A program made the translations under genes and the position numbers. A stretch of 63,009 bases of DNA from Lachnospiraceae bacterium. Lineage in GTDB: Bacteria > Bacillota > Clostridia > Lachnospirales > Lachnospiraceae. The notes beneath the pieces were generated by a model. The model searched no databases and was not told the DNA's origin. It saw only the letters and a list, made by a program, of their open reading frames with translations. Below are positions 6,926 to 16,622 of the stretch, one piece after another (the first letter of the stretch is position 1; every line of letters begins with the position of its first letter). The DNA is taken from contig JAETQI010000023.1 of the NCBI GenBank assembly GCA_021770755.1, positions 1 to 63,009 on the forward strand, given 5' to 3'.

Positions 6926-8277
6926 TACGACAGATATCTTCTGATGCACGCCGGCGTACGGTAGTTCCAGCTTGAGATCTTGATGCCTGTCTTCGGGCTT
7001 GACGCATGGATCACCTGACCGTTGCCTATGTAGATCGCTACATGGTTGATACTGCCGTTCTTCGCATAGAATACCAGATCTCCCGGCTGCGCGGAGTTAA
7101 AATCGATCTTTGTCCCCAACTGCGCCTGCGAAGCCGCATGATGTGGAAGGCTCACACCGTATTTCTTGTAAATGCTCAATGTAAATCCAGAGCAGTCAGC
7201 GCCGCTTGTAAGGCTTGTTCCCCCCCATACATACGGATTGCCCACAAACTGCTTCGCGTACTGCACCAGGTCTACACGCACATCCGACACACCCTGTCCG
7301 TACTTAAGCTCCGTGAGTGTCACCGCTTTCTCAAGCCGCTCCTCCACATCGACATAATCACCGGAAACATACGCTTCCTCGTCATCGAGCAGAAACTTGA
7401 TCCATCCGTTTTCCATGACCTCAACGACCTCAAGCTCCTCCTCCTGCGGTATCAGCGTGATCACGATCGAATCCGTGTTTGGTTCTCCCCTTACTTTCAG
7501 CGTCTGTGTGTTGACAATGGCGATCATGGATGCTACTTCGCGTCCGCGTGCGACTGCTTCCTCCCCAAGATACAGGAACTCTGTACTGCAATAACCCTCC
7601 ACTTTGCCCGACTTGATATGTGCCCATCCGTTTTCATCGATCCCTAAGATCTCACAGGCCGCATCCTTGGACAGCTTACCGATCAGCTTGCCGTTCTCAC
7701 CCGGCTCCTCCCTGATATTCAGATGGTTGTCCACATGGGCGATACCAAGATTCGTATACCCCCAGTGAGTCTCCGGCCCGGGCTCTGGCGTCCCGGCATT
7801 TCTTGCCTGAACAGTGCTGTCCTCCGCTTCTGCAGGCTCATCTTCCGCCTGGTCGAACACAGCCCCGGCACCAGCCGAGAGTCCGATCTCCCGCTGATCC
7901 GTTGCTGTGTCAGTCTCTGCGGCGTCCTCCTCTGGCTGACTGTCCGTCCCGGATGTCTTCGTGCTGTTCTCTGTATCGCGCAGCACGTCGCCCGCGCCTG
8001 CTGAGAGCGCCACATCATTTTCCGGACTGCCCTGACCTTCCGGCTCTGCTGACTTCGCTTCTATTTCTATATCTTCTTCTATATCCAGGTCCAGATCATA
8101 TGCCTCCGTATTTTCGGACAGATCAAGCGAAAATACTTCGATCTCCGCCTCTGTCCCAGCTTCCTTTGCTGACTTTTTTGAACCTGAATCCGCATACACG
8201 CCGCTGCTGAACACAACGACTGCAAGCCCCACCCCCGCGATCACTCCAGTATACTTCAATCTGTTTATTCTATTCAT
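6925..8277 (-). CDS. secreted NlpC/P60 cell-wall hydrolase with two SH3 domains
   Basis: 450 aa from ATG 8277 (MNRINRLKYTG). A signal peptide (about residues 1-30) is followed by a long acidic, low-complexity linker with two LSAGAG repeats, two bacterial SH3 domains (NLNIREEP-like and TLKVRGEPNTDS) and a C-terminal NlpC/P60 peptidase. Predicted catalytic residues are Cys362 (ADCSGF), His412 (NHVAIYIG) and a third polar residue near His424. It should cut peptidoglycan stem peptides outside the cell. A WalR-type box precedes it, fitting control by wall metabolism. An upstream GTG at 8313 lacks a good RBS. Confidence 0.9.
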   Translation of the reverse strand: MNRINRLKYTGVIAGVGLAVVVFSSGVYADSGSKKSAKEAGTEAEIEVFSLDLSENTEAYDLDLDIEEDIEIEAKSAEPEGQGSPENDVALSAGAGDVLRDTENSTKTSGTDSQPEEDAAETDTATDQREIGLSAGAGAVFDQAEDEPAEAEDSTVQARNAGTPEPGPETHWGYTNLGIAHVDNHLNIREEPGENGKLIGKLSKDAACEILGIDENGWAHIKSGKVEGYCSTEFLYLGEEAVARGREVASMIAIVNTQTLKVRGEPNTDSIVITLIPQEEELEVVEVMENGWIKFLLDDEEAYVSGDYVDVEERLEKAVTLTELKYGQGVSDVRVDLVQYAKQFVGNPYVWGGTSLTSGADCSGFTLSIYKKYGVSLPHHAASQAQLGTKIDFNSAQPGDLVFYAKNGSINHVAIYIGNGQVIHASSPKTGIKISSWNYRTPACIRRYLS

Positions 8278-8321
8278 GCTCCTAACCAATTCCTCTTTCG
8301 ATATGCATATCACCGAATTTT

Positions 8322-8338
8322 GTTACATTTTTGTTACA
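8322..8338 (-). promoter_or_regulatory. WalR-type binding site
   Basis: Minus strand TGTAAC, AAAAA, TGTAAC: two direct hexamers 5 bases apart, matching the WalR consensus TGTWAH-N5-TGTWAH known from Bacillus and Staphylococcus wall-hydrolase promoters. It is 44 bp upstream of the NlpC/P60 start. No walRK genes are in the window. Confidence 0.65.
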
Positions 8339-8344
8339 CATAAA

Positions 8345-9337
8345 TTACAGACTTAATATACCATCTAAACACCGATCTGTCAATAACCACATCTTGTCAT
8401 GAAATTTCCTGCCGTCTGCAATGTCAGCCGCCATCTGCGCCTTTAGCGCGTCAACCCCGTCAAAGCGCATCTCCGGTCTCTTGTACTTTAGCAGCAAGAC
8501 CTCCATCTCATCACCGTACACGTCGCTGTCAAAATCATAGATATAAGTTTCCACCCCCATCACGGAACGATGATCCACCGTCGGCTTTGTGCCAATGTTG
8601 GTAATCGCCGCAAGCCGCTTTCCGTCATATGGCATGCCGCCTTCCCGGCTGTGGAGATATACCTGGGAATAGTATACGCCCTTAGGCGGCAGCAGCTTGT
8701 CCTGCGGCGGCAGCAAATTCACTGTCGGCATCCCGATCGTCCGCCCCAACTGTCTCCCGTGTATGATCTCACCGCTCACCTGATAAGGACTCCCCAGAAG
8801 CTTCGCCGCCAGTTCCATATTGCCCTTGCCCACTTCCTCACGGACATAGGTAGAACTGACCTCCCTGCCCTCATGCACAACCTTGTCGATCAGGATCACA
8901 TCATATCCGTAAGCCGGTGCCAGTTTCTGCAGAAGCCGGTAATCCCCAGCCCCATGTCTTCCATAAGAGACATCCTCCCCGGCAATCACACACTTTGCGT
9001 GCATCCTGCCCACGAGCACCTCCCTGATATACGTTTCCGGTTCCATGTCTGCGATCTCCTGGTAAAAAGGATACTCAACCAGGTAATCGACACCCGCGTT
9101 TTGAAAGATACGGCGCTTTTCTTCCAGCGTGGAAAGTTCCCGGACCATCTCCCTGCCAAAAAACGCTGCCGGGGACGGCACAAAGGTATATACCACCGAC
9201 CGCAATCCCCTCTCCTGCTGCTTTCTAAGCTGTCCGAGAAGCTTCTGATGTCCCCTGTGAAAACCGTCAAACTTGCCGATGGCAGCCGCAGTCTCCTCCT
9301 CTATATAAAAATCTGTCGTGTTCGCTATAATCTTCAT
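8345..9337 (-). CDS. ribF: bifunctional riboflavin kinase / FAD synthetase
   Basis: 330 aa. It makes FMN and then FAD from riboflavin and ATP. The N-terminal nucleotidyltransferase half has IGKFDGFHRGHQKLL; the C-terminal flavokinase half has GRTIGMPTVNLLPP and ITNIGTKPTV. Its place after truB in the nusA-infB block is common in Firmicutes. The RBS is weak (AGG, 6-7 bases before ATG). No FMN riboswitch is seen. Confidence 0.95.
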   Translation of the reverse strand: MKIIANTTDFYIEEETAAAIGKFDGFHRGHQKLLGQLRKQQERGLRSVVYTFVPSPAAFFGREMVRELSTLEEKRRIFQNAGVDYLVEYPFYQEIADMEPETYIREVLVGRMHAKCVIAGEDVSYGRHGAGDYRLLQKLAPAYGYDVILIDKVVHEGREVSSTYVREEVGKGNMELAAKLLGSPYQVSGEIIHGRQLGRTIGMPTVNLLPPQDKLLPPKGVYYSQVYLHSREGGMPYDGKRLAAITNIGTKPTVDHRSVMGVETYIYDFDSDVYGDEMEVLLLKYKRPEMRFDGVDALKAQMAADIADGRKFHDKMWLLTDRCLDGILSL

Positions 9338-9370
9338 CTTCTACCTGTCCAGTCTTCTCTCCTGCAGACC

Positions 9371-10279
9371 CTAATCTCCCAAAAACATCTTGAACGGCTT
9401 AAAAAGCCCCTCGCTCTCCACAAAAACGTACACTGCCCTGAATTCCCGCTTTCCATCGTATACGCGGAGCATATCGCCATCCACAAAAAACGTGCGGCCG
9501 TCAAAGTCAAGCTGCTGCGGATAGAGCTTATTCCCGTTCAGCAGCGCGCTCTCAGACCCGCATTTTACAACTGCCCCTTCATATTCCATAAAAACAGCGT
9601 CCGGCGCTATGATGTGATCCCCATATGTCCCAAGCCGCATCAGCTCCTCCACTTTACCGATCGTTATGGAATCCTCGATGCAGAAGCTGCCAACCCTCGT
9701 GCGCTTCAACTGTGCCATCGCCGCTCCGCATCCAAGCTTTTCCCCGATATCCGCGCACAGCGTCCTGATATAAGTGCCTTTAGAGCAGCCCACCACAAAT
9801 CTTACCTCGGGCAGATCTATGGCGAGGATCCTGATGTACGCGATATCGACATGTCTTGGCTGCCGCTCTACTTCCTTCCCTTCCCGGGCAAGCTCATACA
9901 GCTTCTTTCCATTGACTTTCAGCGCGGAATACATCGGCGGTATCTGCTCGTATCCGCCGACAAACTCCATGACCGCTCTCTCCACTTCTGGCTCGCCCAC
10001 ACTGACAGCACATTCTGTCAGGATCCTGCCGCTCATATCCTGCGTATCCGTAGTCACCCCAAGCCGCATCAGCGCTTCATATTCTTTGCTCTTATCCGTC
10101 ATCATGTCGCAAAGCTTTGTCGCACTGCCAAAACACACCGGAAGGACCCCGACCGCGTCAGGATCCAGTGTTCCCGTGTGTCCTATCTTTTTCTGTCTCA
10201 CAATACCGCGAAGCTTCGCCACCACATCGTGCGATGTGTAGCCGGCTTCCTTGTAAATATTCATTATACCGTTTATCAA
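9371..10279 (-). CDS. truB: tRNA pseudouridine-55 synthase
   Basis: 302 aa. It isomerises U55 in the T-loop of tRNAs. The catalytic block GHTGTLDPDAVGVLPVCFG carries the active Asp. The start is taken as TTG at 10279 because INGIMNIYKEAGYTSHDVV matches the family N-terminus and the TTG overlaps the TGA of nrnA (TTGA). An ATG at 10264 would remove five residues and is the alternative. Confidence 0.94.
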   Translation of the reverse strand: MINGIMNIYKEAGYTSHDVVAKLRGIVRQKKIGHTGTLDPDAVGVLPVCFGSATKLCDMMTDKSKEYEALMRLGVTTDTQDMSGRILTECAVSVGEPEVERAVMEFVGGYEQIPPMYSALKVNGKKLYELAREGKEVERQPRHVDIAYIRILAIDLPEVRFVVGCSKGTYIRTLCADIGEKLGCGAAMAQLKRTRVGSFCIEDSITIGKVEELMRLGTYGDHIIAPDAVFMEYEGAVVKCGSESALLNGNKLYPQQLDFDGRTFFVDGDMLRVYDGKREFRAVYVFVESEGLFKPFKMFLGD

Positions 10280-11274
10280 CGTTTCACCGCCAGTTTATCT
10301 TCTTCCTCATGCGCCCTCATCTGCAGCTCGATCTGCTTTGAAATATTGTTGACCACGTCATGAAAGGTTCCGTTGACCGTACAGCCAGCCGCTCTCACAT
10401 GACCGCCGCCTCCAAAAAATGCGGCAACCTTGCTCACATCCACATATCTGCAGGAACGCAGGCTCACCTTATACTCCAGATTTCCTGTTTCATACATAAA
10501 TATCGCGCACTCGGTTCCCTTTGTGATACGAAGCTGATTTACGATCCCCTCCAGATCCTTCGGTGCAGCATTGTAAAAATCAAGCGTTTTCTTGTCTATC
10601 GCACTGACAATGCAGTTTCCATTCATAAAGACAATGCTCTCCAGAAGCGCCCTGCCCAAAAGCTGGTTCTGCGCGTACGTCTTCTCATAAAAGGTCTGAT
10701 CGATGACCGCAGGAAAATCAAATCCGTATTCGATCAGCTCCGCTGCAACCCGCAATGTCTTGGGAGACGTATTCGAATATTTGAATATTCCCGTATCATG
10801 CGCGATCCCTATGTAAACAGCCTTGGCGATCTCCGCATCCACATACTGTCTGTCAAACAGGTCATACACAAGTTCCGCAGTGGAACTGTAGCCCGGAACG
10901 ACATAATTGATATCGCCGCACCCGCGCTCATTGCTGACATGGTGGTCGATGTTAATGCGCTTTCCTGCATTGTCAAAGATCTCCGCCGCAGCCCCGAGCC
11001 TCGACTTTTCACAATCAAGTGCGATAAACACATCGACGGCGCCCTCCACAGTATAGGTACTGTCGATCTCGTCAAAACCCTTGATGCACTGAAACACCTC
11101 CGACGGCGCCTCCAGCGCTACCTGCACCACAGCCGCAGGCACAGCCTTCTTCAAGTACAGGTACATAGCCAGACAGGAGCTGACACAGTCCCCATCCGGT
11201 CTGATATGACCTGATATAAAAATCCTTCCAGCATCTTTACATGCTTCCAACAAATCAAATTTTTCCATATTCAT
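10276..11274 (-). CDS. nrnA: DHH/DHHA1 bifunctional oligoribonuclease/pAp phosphatase, NrnA type
   Basis: 332 aa from ATG 11274 (MNMEKFDLL), preceded by AAGGG. DHH-family motifs: HIRPDGDCVSS, ALDCEK, NIDHHVSN, then the DHHA1 motif GGGGHVRAAG. In Bacillus NrnA degrades nanoRNAs and dephosphorylates pAp. Gene order rbfA-nrnA-truB-ribF is typical of Firmicutes. A promoter sits upstream (11339-11367), so it can be expressed apart from infB. Confidence 0.93.
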   Translation of the reverse strand: MNMEKFDLLEACKDAGRIFISGHIRPDGDCVSSCLAMYLYLKKAVPAAVVQVALEAPSEVFQCIKGFDEIDSTYTVEGAVDVFIALDCEKSRLGAAAEIFDNAGKRINIDHHVSNERGCGDINYVVPGYSSTAELVYDLFDRQYVDAEIAKAVYIGIAHDTGIFKYSNTSPKTLRVAAELIEYGFDFPAVIDQTFYEKTYAQNQLLGRALLESIVFMNGNCIVSAIDKKTLDFYNAAPKDLEGIVNQLRITKGTECAIFMYETGNLEYKVSLRSCRYVDVSKVAAFFGGGGHVRAAGCTVNGTFHDVVNNISKQIELQMRAHEEEDKLAVKR

Positions 11275-11338
11275 CACTACCCTTATCTCCTCAAAATCAA
11301 GCCTGAAAGAAACTCCCGCTCCTCTCATGCCTGTGTAC

Positions 11339-11367
11339 ATAATACACAAAAATATCTGGGAAGTCAA
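11339..11367 (-). promoter_or_regulatory. promoter for nrnA-truB-ribF, overlapping a terminator
   Basis: Minus strand TTGACT (11367-11362), 17-bp spacer, TATTAT (11344-11339). The -35 lies in the loop and right edge of the terminator hairpin 11348-11385. Confidence 0.65.
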
Positions 11368-11385
11368 ATATTCCCAGATATTTTT
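11348..11385 (-). terminator. intrinsic terminator after rbfA
   Basis: A perfect 15-bp stem (AAAAATATCTGGGAA with its complement) around an 8-base loop; the T-rich tail follows in both directions. It separates nusA-infB-rbfA transcripts from nrnA. Confidence 0.8.
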
Positions 11386-11390
11386 ACTTT

Positions 11391-11786
11391 TTATTCATGA
11401 ATGTCCTCGTCTACATGCCTCTCATCATCTGCCCGGTTGATATCCTCTATCTTTTTGGACATGGATACGCCATAGGCGATCGACTGGTCGAGGATAAAGC
11501 GGATCTCCGGCGTGTTGCGCAGATTGATCCTTTTTGCCAGCAGGCTTCTGATATAACCCTCCGCACTCTTCAACCCTTCGAGTGTAGCCCGCTGCGAATC
11601 CTCGTTTCCCAGCACACTGATCCATGCCTTGCAGGTCTTTAGATCAGGCGCCACCTCGACAGATACCACCGAGGTCATAGGATCGATCCTTGGATCTTTG
11701 ATCTCGCTGCGTATGACCTCCGCCAGAACACGATGAACTTCCCCGTTCACACGGGTGTTTTTAACGCTGTTCTTTCTCATTTTCAT
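11391..11786 (-). CDS. rbfA: ribosome-binding factor A
   Basis: 131 aa, the usual size. It helps mature the 30S subunit by binding near the 3' end of 16S rRNA. Family features: RVNGEVHRVLAEVIRSEIKD at the start and LRNTPEIRFILDQSI near the end. It starts 13 bp after the infB stop codon in the same operon. Confidence 0.95.
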   Translation of the reverse strand: MKMRKNSVKNTRVNGEVHRVLAEVIRSEIKDPRIDPMTSVVSVEVAPDLKTCKAWISVLGNEDSQRATLEGLKSAEGYIRSLLAKRINLRNTPEIRFILDQSIAYGVSMSKKIEDINRADDERHVDEDIHE

Positions 11787-11799
11787 TCTCCATTACGTT

Positions 11800-14799
11800 T
11801 TATCTCGGCACTTCCACCATGATATATGCCTCGACGATATCAAGCTCCTGCATGCTGTCAAAACCTTCAAATACCAGACCGCACTCAAAACCTGCCTTCA
11901 CTTCCTTGACATCGTCCTTAAATCTCTTGAGCGAAGCAAGACTACCCTCATAGATCTGTTCGCCCTCACGGGTGATGCGGATCTTACTGCCTCTCTGGAA
12001 TACGCCGTCAAGGACATAAGAACCTGCGATATTACCTACAGCGGATGCCTTAAAGATCTGTCTGACCTCGGCATGCCCGATCACCTTCTCCTCGAATACA
12101 GGATCCAGCATACCCTTCATCGCGGCCTCGATATCCTCGATCGCCTGATAGATCACCTTATAAAGTCTCACATCAACGCCTTCGCGCTCCGCGGTCGCCT
12201 TCGCCTGCGTGTCCGGACGCACATTAAATCCGATGATGATCGCCTTCGACGCGGACGCAAGGATAACATCCGACTCATTGATGGCACCGACACCGCCGTG
12301 AATGCACTTGACAACGACCTCCTCGTTGGAAAGCTTCATGAGGCTCTGCTTTACAGCCTCCACACTGCCCTGCACATCAGCCTTGATGATCAGGTTCAGT
12401 TCCTTTAAGTTTCCTGCCTGAATCTGCGAGAACAGATCATCGAGGGACATCTTAGCCTTAGTATCTTCAAGAAGCTTCTCTTTATTCTGCGCCACGAAAG
12501 TCTCTGCGTAATATTTTGCCTCCTTGTCGTTCTCATGCGCGATGAAGATCTCCCCGGCGTTCGGCACATCGCCAAGACCAAGGATCTCTACCGGTGTGGA
12601 AGGACCCGCTTCTTTCACGCGTCTGCCCTTGTCGTCTACCATGGCGCGCACCTTGCCGCTCGCGGCGCCCGCGGACACGAAATCACCGACATTTAATGTA
12701 CCCTTCTGTACCAGGATCGTGGCAACCGGACCGCGTCCCTTGTCAAGCTCTGCCTCGATCACGAGACCTCTTGCGCGCCTGTTCGGATTGGCTTTGAGTT
12801 CGAGCACCTCCGCGGTCAGCAGGATCATCTCAAGCAACTGTTCGATGCCCTCGCCGCTCTTTGCCGATACCGGCACAAATACCGTGCTTCCGCCCCAGTC
12901 CTCCGCGATCAGCCCATACTCTGTGAGCTCCTGCTTCACGCGCTCTATATTTGCCCCCGGCTTATCGATCTTGTTGACAGCTACGATGATCTCAATACCT
13001 GCCGCTTTCGCATGGTTGATCGCCTCCACCGTCTGAGGCATGACGCCGTCGTCCGCAGCCACAACAAGAATCGCGATATCCGTCGAATTCGCACCGCGCA
13101 TACGCATTGCCGTGAACGCCTCATGTCCCGGTGTATCAAGGAATGTGATCTTCTGTCCGTTGACATTAACCGTGTACGCACCGATGTGCTGCGTGATGCC
13201 GCCCGCCTCTTTGTCCGTCACATTTGTCTTTCTGATCGCATCAAGCAATGATGTCTTACCGTGGTCAACATGCCCCATTACACAGATGACAGGCGATCTT
13301 GGAACCATATCCTCCTGCTTCTCATCTTCCTCTTTCAGAAGCTCCTCGATGACATCCACCTTCACTTCCTGCTCGCAGATGATATCGTACTCGATCGCGA
13401 TATTCTCCGCCGTCTCATACGAGATCTCCTGATTGACTGTCACGATCTGTCCCTGCAGGAAAAGCTTCTTGACGATAGCGGACGGCTGTACTTTCATCTT
13501 GTCAGCGAGATCCTTGATGGTGAGCGTCTCGGGAAGCGTGATCGTCTTGATCTGCTCCTCAACTTCCTCAACCGCTTTCTTCTCGGGCTTGATGAATTTA
13601 CCAGGCTTATTCTTGCCCTTGATGTTCTTGATGTTTTCGCTGTCCTCCTCATAGATCAGGTCCTTGCGGTTTCTCTTGTCCTTCTCCTGACTGATACGGC
13701 GCTTTTCCTCATCTCTATGCTTCTCAGCATCCTTGATCGGACTCTCCGGCACAAATCCGCCGCTCTTGCCGGAATTTTTGCCGCCAAAACCGCCTCTGTT
13801 ATCACGGCCGCGGTCATTGTCCCGACCGCCTCCAAAGCCCTGTCCGGGTCTTCCACCCTGACGCTGTCCGTCTCCCCTGTTGCTGTCATAGCCTCTCTGA
13901 CCGTCGCGGCGCTGTCCGTCTCCCCTGTTGCCGCCCTGGCGCTGTCCATCGCCCCTGTTGCTGTCATAGCCTCTCTGACCGTCGCGGCGCTGTCCGTCTC
14001 CTCTGTTGCCGCCCTGGCGCTGTCCGTCTCCCCTGTTGCTGTCATAGCCTCTCTGACCGTCGCGGCGCTGTCCATCGCCCCTGTTGCTGTCACGGTGCTG
14101 TCCGTCTCCTCTGTTATTGCCGCTGCCATTGCCATTATTCCGGCGCTGTCCATCGCCCTTATTGTTATCGCGGCTTTCATTCTTTTGTACAGCCCTGGAT
14201 TCCTCTGCTTTGACATCGGCTGCCTTTGCCGGTTCCTCAGCCTTGACAACTGTCTCCGGCTTCACGACAGGCTGTGTCTTTGCCGCCTCCTCATTTTTAG
14301 GCTGCTCTGTTCTGACCTCAGCCGCATTTGCAACTTCTGCCGCCTTTGGTACTGGCTTCTCGACAGCCGGCTCTGCTTTTGCAGCGGCAGCCGGTTTTAC
14401 GGCCTCTGTATGCTCTGTCTTTGCCTGCGGTGCTGCTTTCTTCTCCGCGCGCGCGGGCTTTCTGGGAATCTGCGCGCCTCCCGGCATCTTCGAATTGTGA
14501 GGATTGCTCACAAATATAATGCTCTTTTTCTTCTTTACGACTCCTTCCCCAGTCTTGGCAGGCGCCTTCGTCTCCCCCGTTGCCGCGGCCTTTGACGGCT
14601 CACTCTTCTCTGTTGTCTTAGGTGCCTCTTCTGACTTAGCAGGTGTTTTCATCGTCTTCCTTACGTCCTCTACCTGTCCGTCCTCTAATACACTCATGTG
14701 GCTTTTTACCTCTATACCTTTATTTTTTAATAATGCAAGGACCTCTGCGCTCTTTACGCCGATCTCCTGTGCCAGTTCATACACTTTCATTTTCGCCAT
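11800..14799 (-). CDS. infB: translation initiation factor IF-2
   Basis: 999 aa; GTPase that places initiator tRNA on the 30S subunit. Order: IF2_N domain (1-50), Ala/Lys/Pro/Glu-rich linker, Arg-Gly-Asp-Gln-rich repeats (about 218-330), second IF2_N (about 420-475), G domain from about 509 ([32 protein letters not shown]), then domains II-IV. The ATG at 14799 is chosen because GAGGAG is 4 bases upstream and overlaps the end of ylxQ. Longer than many IF-2 proteins because of the repeat linker. Confidence 0.97.
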   Translation of the reverse strand: MAKMKVYELAQEIGVKSAEVLALLKNKGIEVKSHMSVLEDGQVEDVRKTMKTPAKSEEAPKTTEKSEPSKAAATGETKAPAKTGEGVVKKKKSIIFVSNPHNSKMPGGAQIPRKPARAEKKAAPQAKTEHTEAVKPAAAAKAEPAVEKPVPKAAEVANAAEVRTEQPKNEEAAKTQPVVKPETVVKAEEPAKAADVKAEESRAVQKNESRDNNKGDGQRRNNGNGSGNNRGDGQHRDSNRGDGQRRDGQRGYDSNRGDGQRQGGNRGDGQRRDGQRGYDSNRGDGQRQGGNRGDGQRRDGQRGYDSNRGDGQRQGGRPGQGFGGGRDNDRGRDNRGGFGGKNSGKSGGFVPESPIKDAEKHRDEEKRRISQEKDKRNRKDLIYEEDSENIKNIKGKNKPGKFIKPEKKAVEEVEEQIKTITLPETLTIKDLADKMKVQPSAIVKKLFLQGQIVTVNQEISYETAENIAIEYDIICEQEVKVDVIEELLKEEDEKQEDMVPRSPVICVMGHVDHGKTSLLDAIRKTNVTDKEAGGITQHIGAYTVNVNGQKITFLDTPGHEAFTAMRMRGANSTDIAILVVAADDGVMPQTVEAINHAKAAGIEIIVAVNKIDKPGANIERVKQELTEYGLIAEDWGGSTVFVPVSAKSGEGIEQLLEMILLTAEVLELKANPNRRARGLVIEAELDKGRGPVATILVQKGTLNVGDFVSAGAASGKVRAMVDDKGRRVKEAGPSTPVEILGLGDVPNAGEIFIAHENDKEAKYYAETFVAQNKEKLLEDTKAKMSLDDLFSQIQAGNLKELNLIIKADVQGSVEAVKQSLMKLSNEEVVVKCIHGGVGAINESDVILASASKAIIIGFNVRPDTQAKATAEREGVDVRLYKVIYQAIEDIEAAMKGMLDPVFEEKVIGHAEVRQIFKASAVGNIAGSYVLDGVFQRGSKIRITREGEQIYEGSLASLKRFKDDVKEVKAGFECGLVFEGFDSMQELDIVEAYIMVEVPR
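13827..14142 (-). repeat. tandem 78-bp coding repeats in infB
   Basis: A 26-residue unit (begins [14 protein letters not shown]) is repeated two full times and part of a third, within a longer RGDGQR-rich stretch. The repeat encodes a disordered, Arg/Gly-rich linker in IF-2 and is in frame throughout. Confidence 0.85.
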
Positions 14800-14800
14800 A

Positions 14801-15136
14801 TTACTCCTCCTCACCCTCACTCTTCACAGACCGTTCCAACTGCTCCCTTATTGATTTTGCGAAGTTTTCATCTGTAATTGCAAGAGATGAACGCATAGCC
14901 TTACCGATCGCATGCCCAAGTTCCTCTTTTGTTCCGAAAAAATATCTTGGTACTTCGTAAAACTCACACATATTGGAAAACATCTTCCTGGTATTCTCCG
15001 ATGCATCCTCTGACACAATGACAAGCCATGCCTTGCCGCCCTTGACACTCTTGTCGGTTGCAAACTCTCCACTTTCTACCTTGCCTGCTTTCATCGCAAG
15101 CCCCAGCGTGGAATATACCTTATCTACACTATTCAA
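14801..15136 (-). CDS. ylxQ: L7Ae/L30e-family RNA-binding protein YlxQ
   Basis: 111 aa. L7Ae-like fold: [17 protein letters not shown], then [17 protein letters not shown] and [18 protein letters not shown]. It lies between ylxR and infB as in Bacillus. The start is a TTG at 15136 (LNSVDKV), overlapping the last codons of ylxR, with GGAG about 10 bases upstream. Kink-turn RNA binding is known for the family, but its own target is unclear. Confidence 0.88.
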   Translation of the reverse strand: MNSVDKVYSTLGLAMKAGKVESGEFATDKSVKGGKAWLVIVSEDASENTRKMFSNMCEFYEVPRYFFGTKEELGHAIGKAMRSSLAITDENFAKSIREQLERSVKSEGEEE

Positions 15137-15395
15137 ATAACTCGATCTCCTTTGTCAGACTGTCATATATTTCATCAGGTACCGGCATCTTGAACGCCCT
15201 GTCAAGCCCTCTTGACTTTCTGGCACTCTTCATGCACTCCGGATTCGGGCATATGTATGCGCCCCTGCCATTTTTTCTGCCTGTCGTATCCAGGATGATG
15301 CCCTGATCTTCTGTGCGCAGAACCCGCAGCATCTCCTTCTTGCTCTTCATCTCTCCACAGCCGATACACTGTCTAAGCGGAATCTTTTTTGCCAT
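15129..15395 (-). CDS. rnpM: YlxR family RNA-binding protein (RnpM)
   Basis: 88 aa, DUF448. Motifs PLRQCIGCGEMKSKKEMLR and GRGAYICPNPEC give four cysteines in a small basic protein. The Bacillus homologue has been reported to bind and modulate RNase P RNA. ATG directly follows the nusA stop (TAAATG), so the two are coupled. Confidence 0.9.
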   Translation of the reverse strand: MAKKIPLRQCIGCGEMKSKKEMLRVLRTEDQGIILDTTGRKNGRGAYICPNPECMKSARKSRGLDRAFKMPVPDEIYDSLTKEIELFE

Positions 15396-16607
15396 TTATA
15401 CCTCTGTCTCCTCCTCATATGAAGTATCGTCAGCTTCATCCGGTTCAGCGTACTCAGAGTCGTCATATTCTTCTTCCTCATATTCGCCCTCCTCGTACTC
15501 TTCCTCATAATAGACGTCTCCGTCCTCGTCAAACATGTAGTCCTCATACCGGAACCCTTCCGCGTCCTTTGCCTGCGTCTCCGACTTGATGTCGATCTTG
15601 TATCCGGTGAGCCTTGCCGCCAGTCTGGCATTCTGTCCCTCTTTGCCGATCGCGAGCGAGAGCTGGTAGTCTGGCACGACAACCTTTGCCGTCTTCTCAT
15701 CCGGATCTGCGAACACTGCTACGATCTTTGCCGGAGAGAGCGCATTCTGTATAAAGTTTCCGGGATTTTCGTCCCAATTGACGATATCGATCTTCTCACC
15801 GCGAAGCTCCTCGACGATCGCGTTCACCCTGGCACCGTTCATGCCGACACATGCGCCCACCGCATCGACATTGGGATTGTTCGTCCTGACCGCAAGTTTG
15901 GTACGGCTTCCTGCCTCCCTGGCAATGCTCATGATCTCAACCGTTCCGTCCTTGATCTCTGTCACCTCCGCCTCAAAGAGCCTCTTGACAAGCTCCGGAT
16001 GCGTTCTGCTGACGAGGATCCTTGGCCCCTTGGGTGTATTCTTCACCTCCAGGATATATACCTTGATGCGCTCTGTCGGTTTAAACTCCTCACCCTTTAC
16101 CTGCTCCGCCTCGTTGAGCACCGCATCTGCCTTCCCGAGATTGATACTGATATTTCTGCCGATGTAACGCTGTACGATACCTGTGACTACATCCTTCTCC
16201 TTCTCAAAGAACTGGTTATATACAACGCTCCGCTCCTCCTCGCGTATCTTCTGCAGGATCACATTTTTGGCATTCTGCGTCGCGATGCGCCCGAATTCCT
16301 TTGACTTGATCTCTATATTGATCGTATCTCCGATCACTGCGTTCTTTGAAAGCTGAATGGCATCGTCAATACAGATCTGGGTAACCTCATCCTCGACCTC
16401 ATCGTAAGTCGCCACAATATCCTTCGTGGCATATACCATGAAATCGCAGGTCTCCCTGTCGATCTGGACAGTGATATTGTCTGCCTTTCCAAAATGATTC
16501 TTGCAGGCTGTCAAAAGGGAATTTTCAATCGCCTCAAAGAGAGTCTCCTTACTGATCTCCTTCTCCTTCTCAAGAATATTAAGCGCTTCCATTAATTCCT
16601 TATTCAT
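15396..16607 (-). CDS. nusA: transcription termination/antitermination protein NusA
   Basis: 403 aa. N-terminal polymerase-binding domain (MNKELMEALNILEKEKEIS), S1 domain (VVTGIVQRYIGRNISINLG) and KH domains (VGACVGMNGARVNAIVEEL; LAIGKEGQNARLAARLTGYKIDI). It affects pausing, termination and antitermination. The last about 45 residues are almost all Asp, Glu and Tyr, a natural acidic tail that replaces the repeats found in proteobacterial NusA. Confidence 0.97.
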   Translation of the reverse strand: MNKELMEALNILEKEKEISKETLFEAIENSLLTACKNHFGKADNITVQIDRETCDFMVYATKDIVATYDEVEDEVTQICIDDAIQLSKNAVIGDTINIEIKSKEFGRIATQNAKNVILQKIREEERSVVYNQFFEKEKDVVTGIVQRYIGRNISINLGKADAVLNEAEQVKGEEFKPTERIKVYILEVKNTPKGPRILVSRTHPELVKRLFEAEVTEIKDGTVEIMSIAREAGSRTKLAVRTNNPNVDAVGACVGMNGARVNAIVEELRGEKIDIVNWDENPGNFIQNALSPAKIVAVFADPDEKTAKVVVPDYQLSLAIGKEGQNARLAARLTGYKIDIKSETQAKDAEGFRYEDYMFDEDGDVYYEEEYEEGEYEEEEYDDSEYAEPDEADDTSYEEETEV

Positions 16608-16622
16608 TTTTCCTTTACCCTC

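Noticed and set aside
8570-10363. 597-codon plus-strand frame across ribF and truB
   Set aside because: Antisense to two clear genes, His/Arg/Leu-rich, no domain and no RBS.
13860-14110. CRISPR-like periodic repeats
   Set aside because: The repeats are in frame in infB and no variable spacers exist.
13261-14595. 444-codon plus-strand frame opposite infB
   Set aside because: It is the reverse of the repetitive infB linker; composition is Ala/Ser/Val-rich low complexity and there is no RBS. The minus-strand IF-2 is unmistakable.
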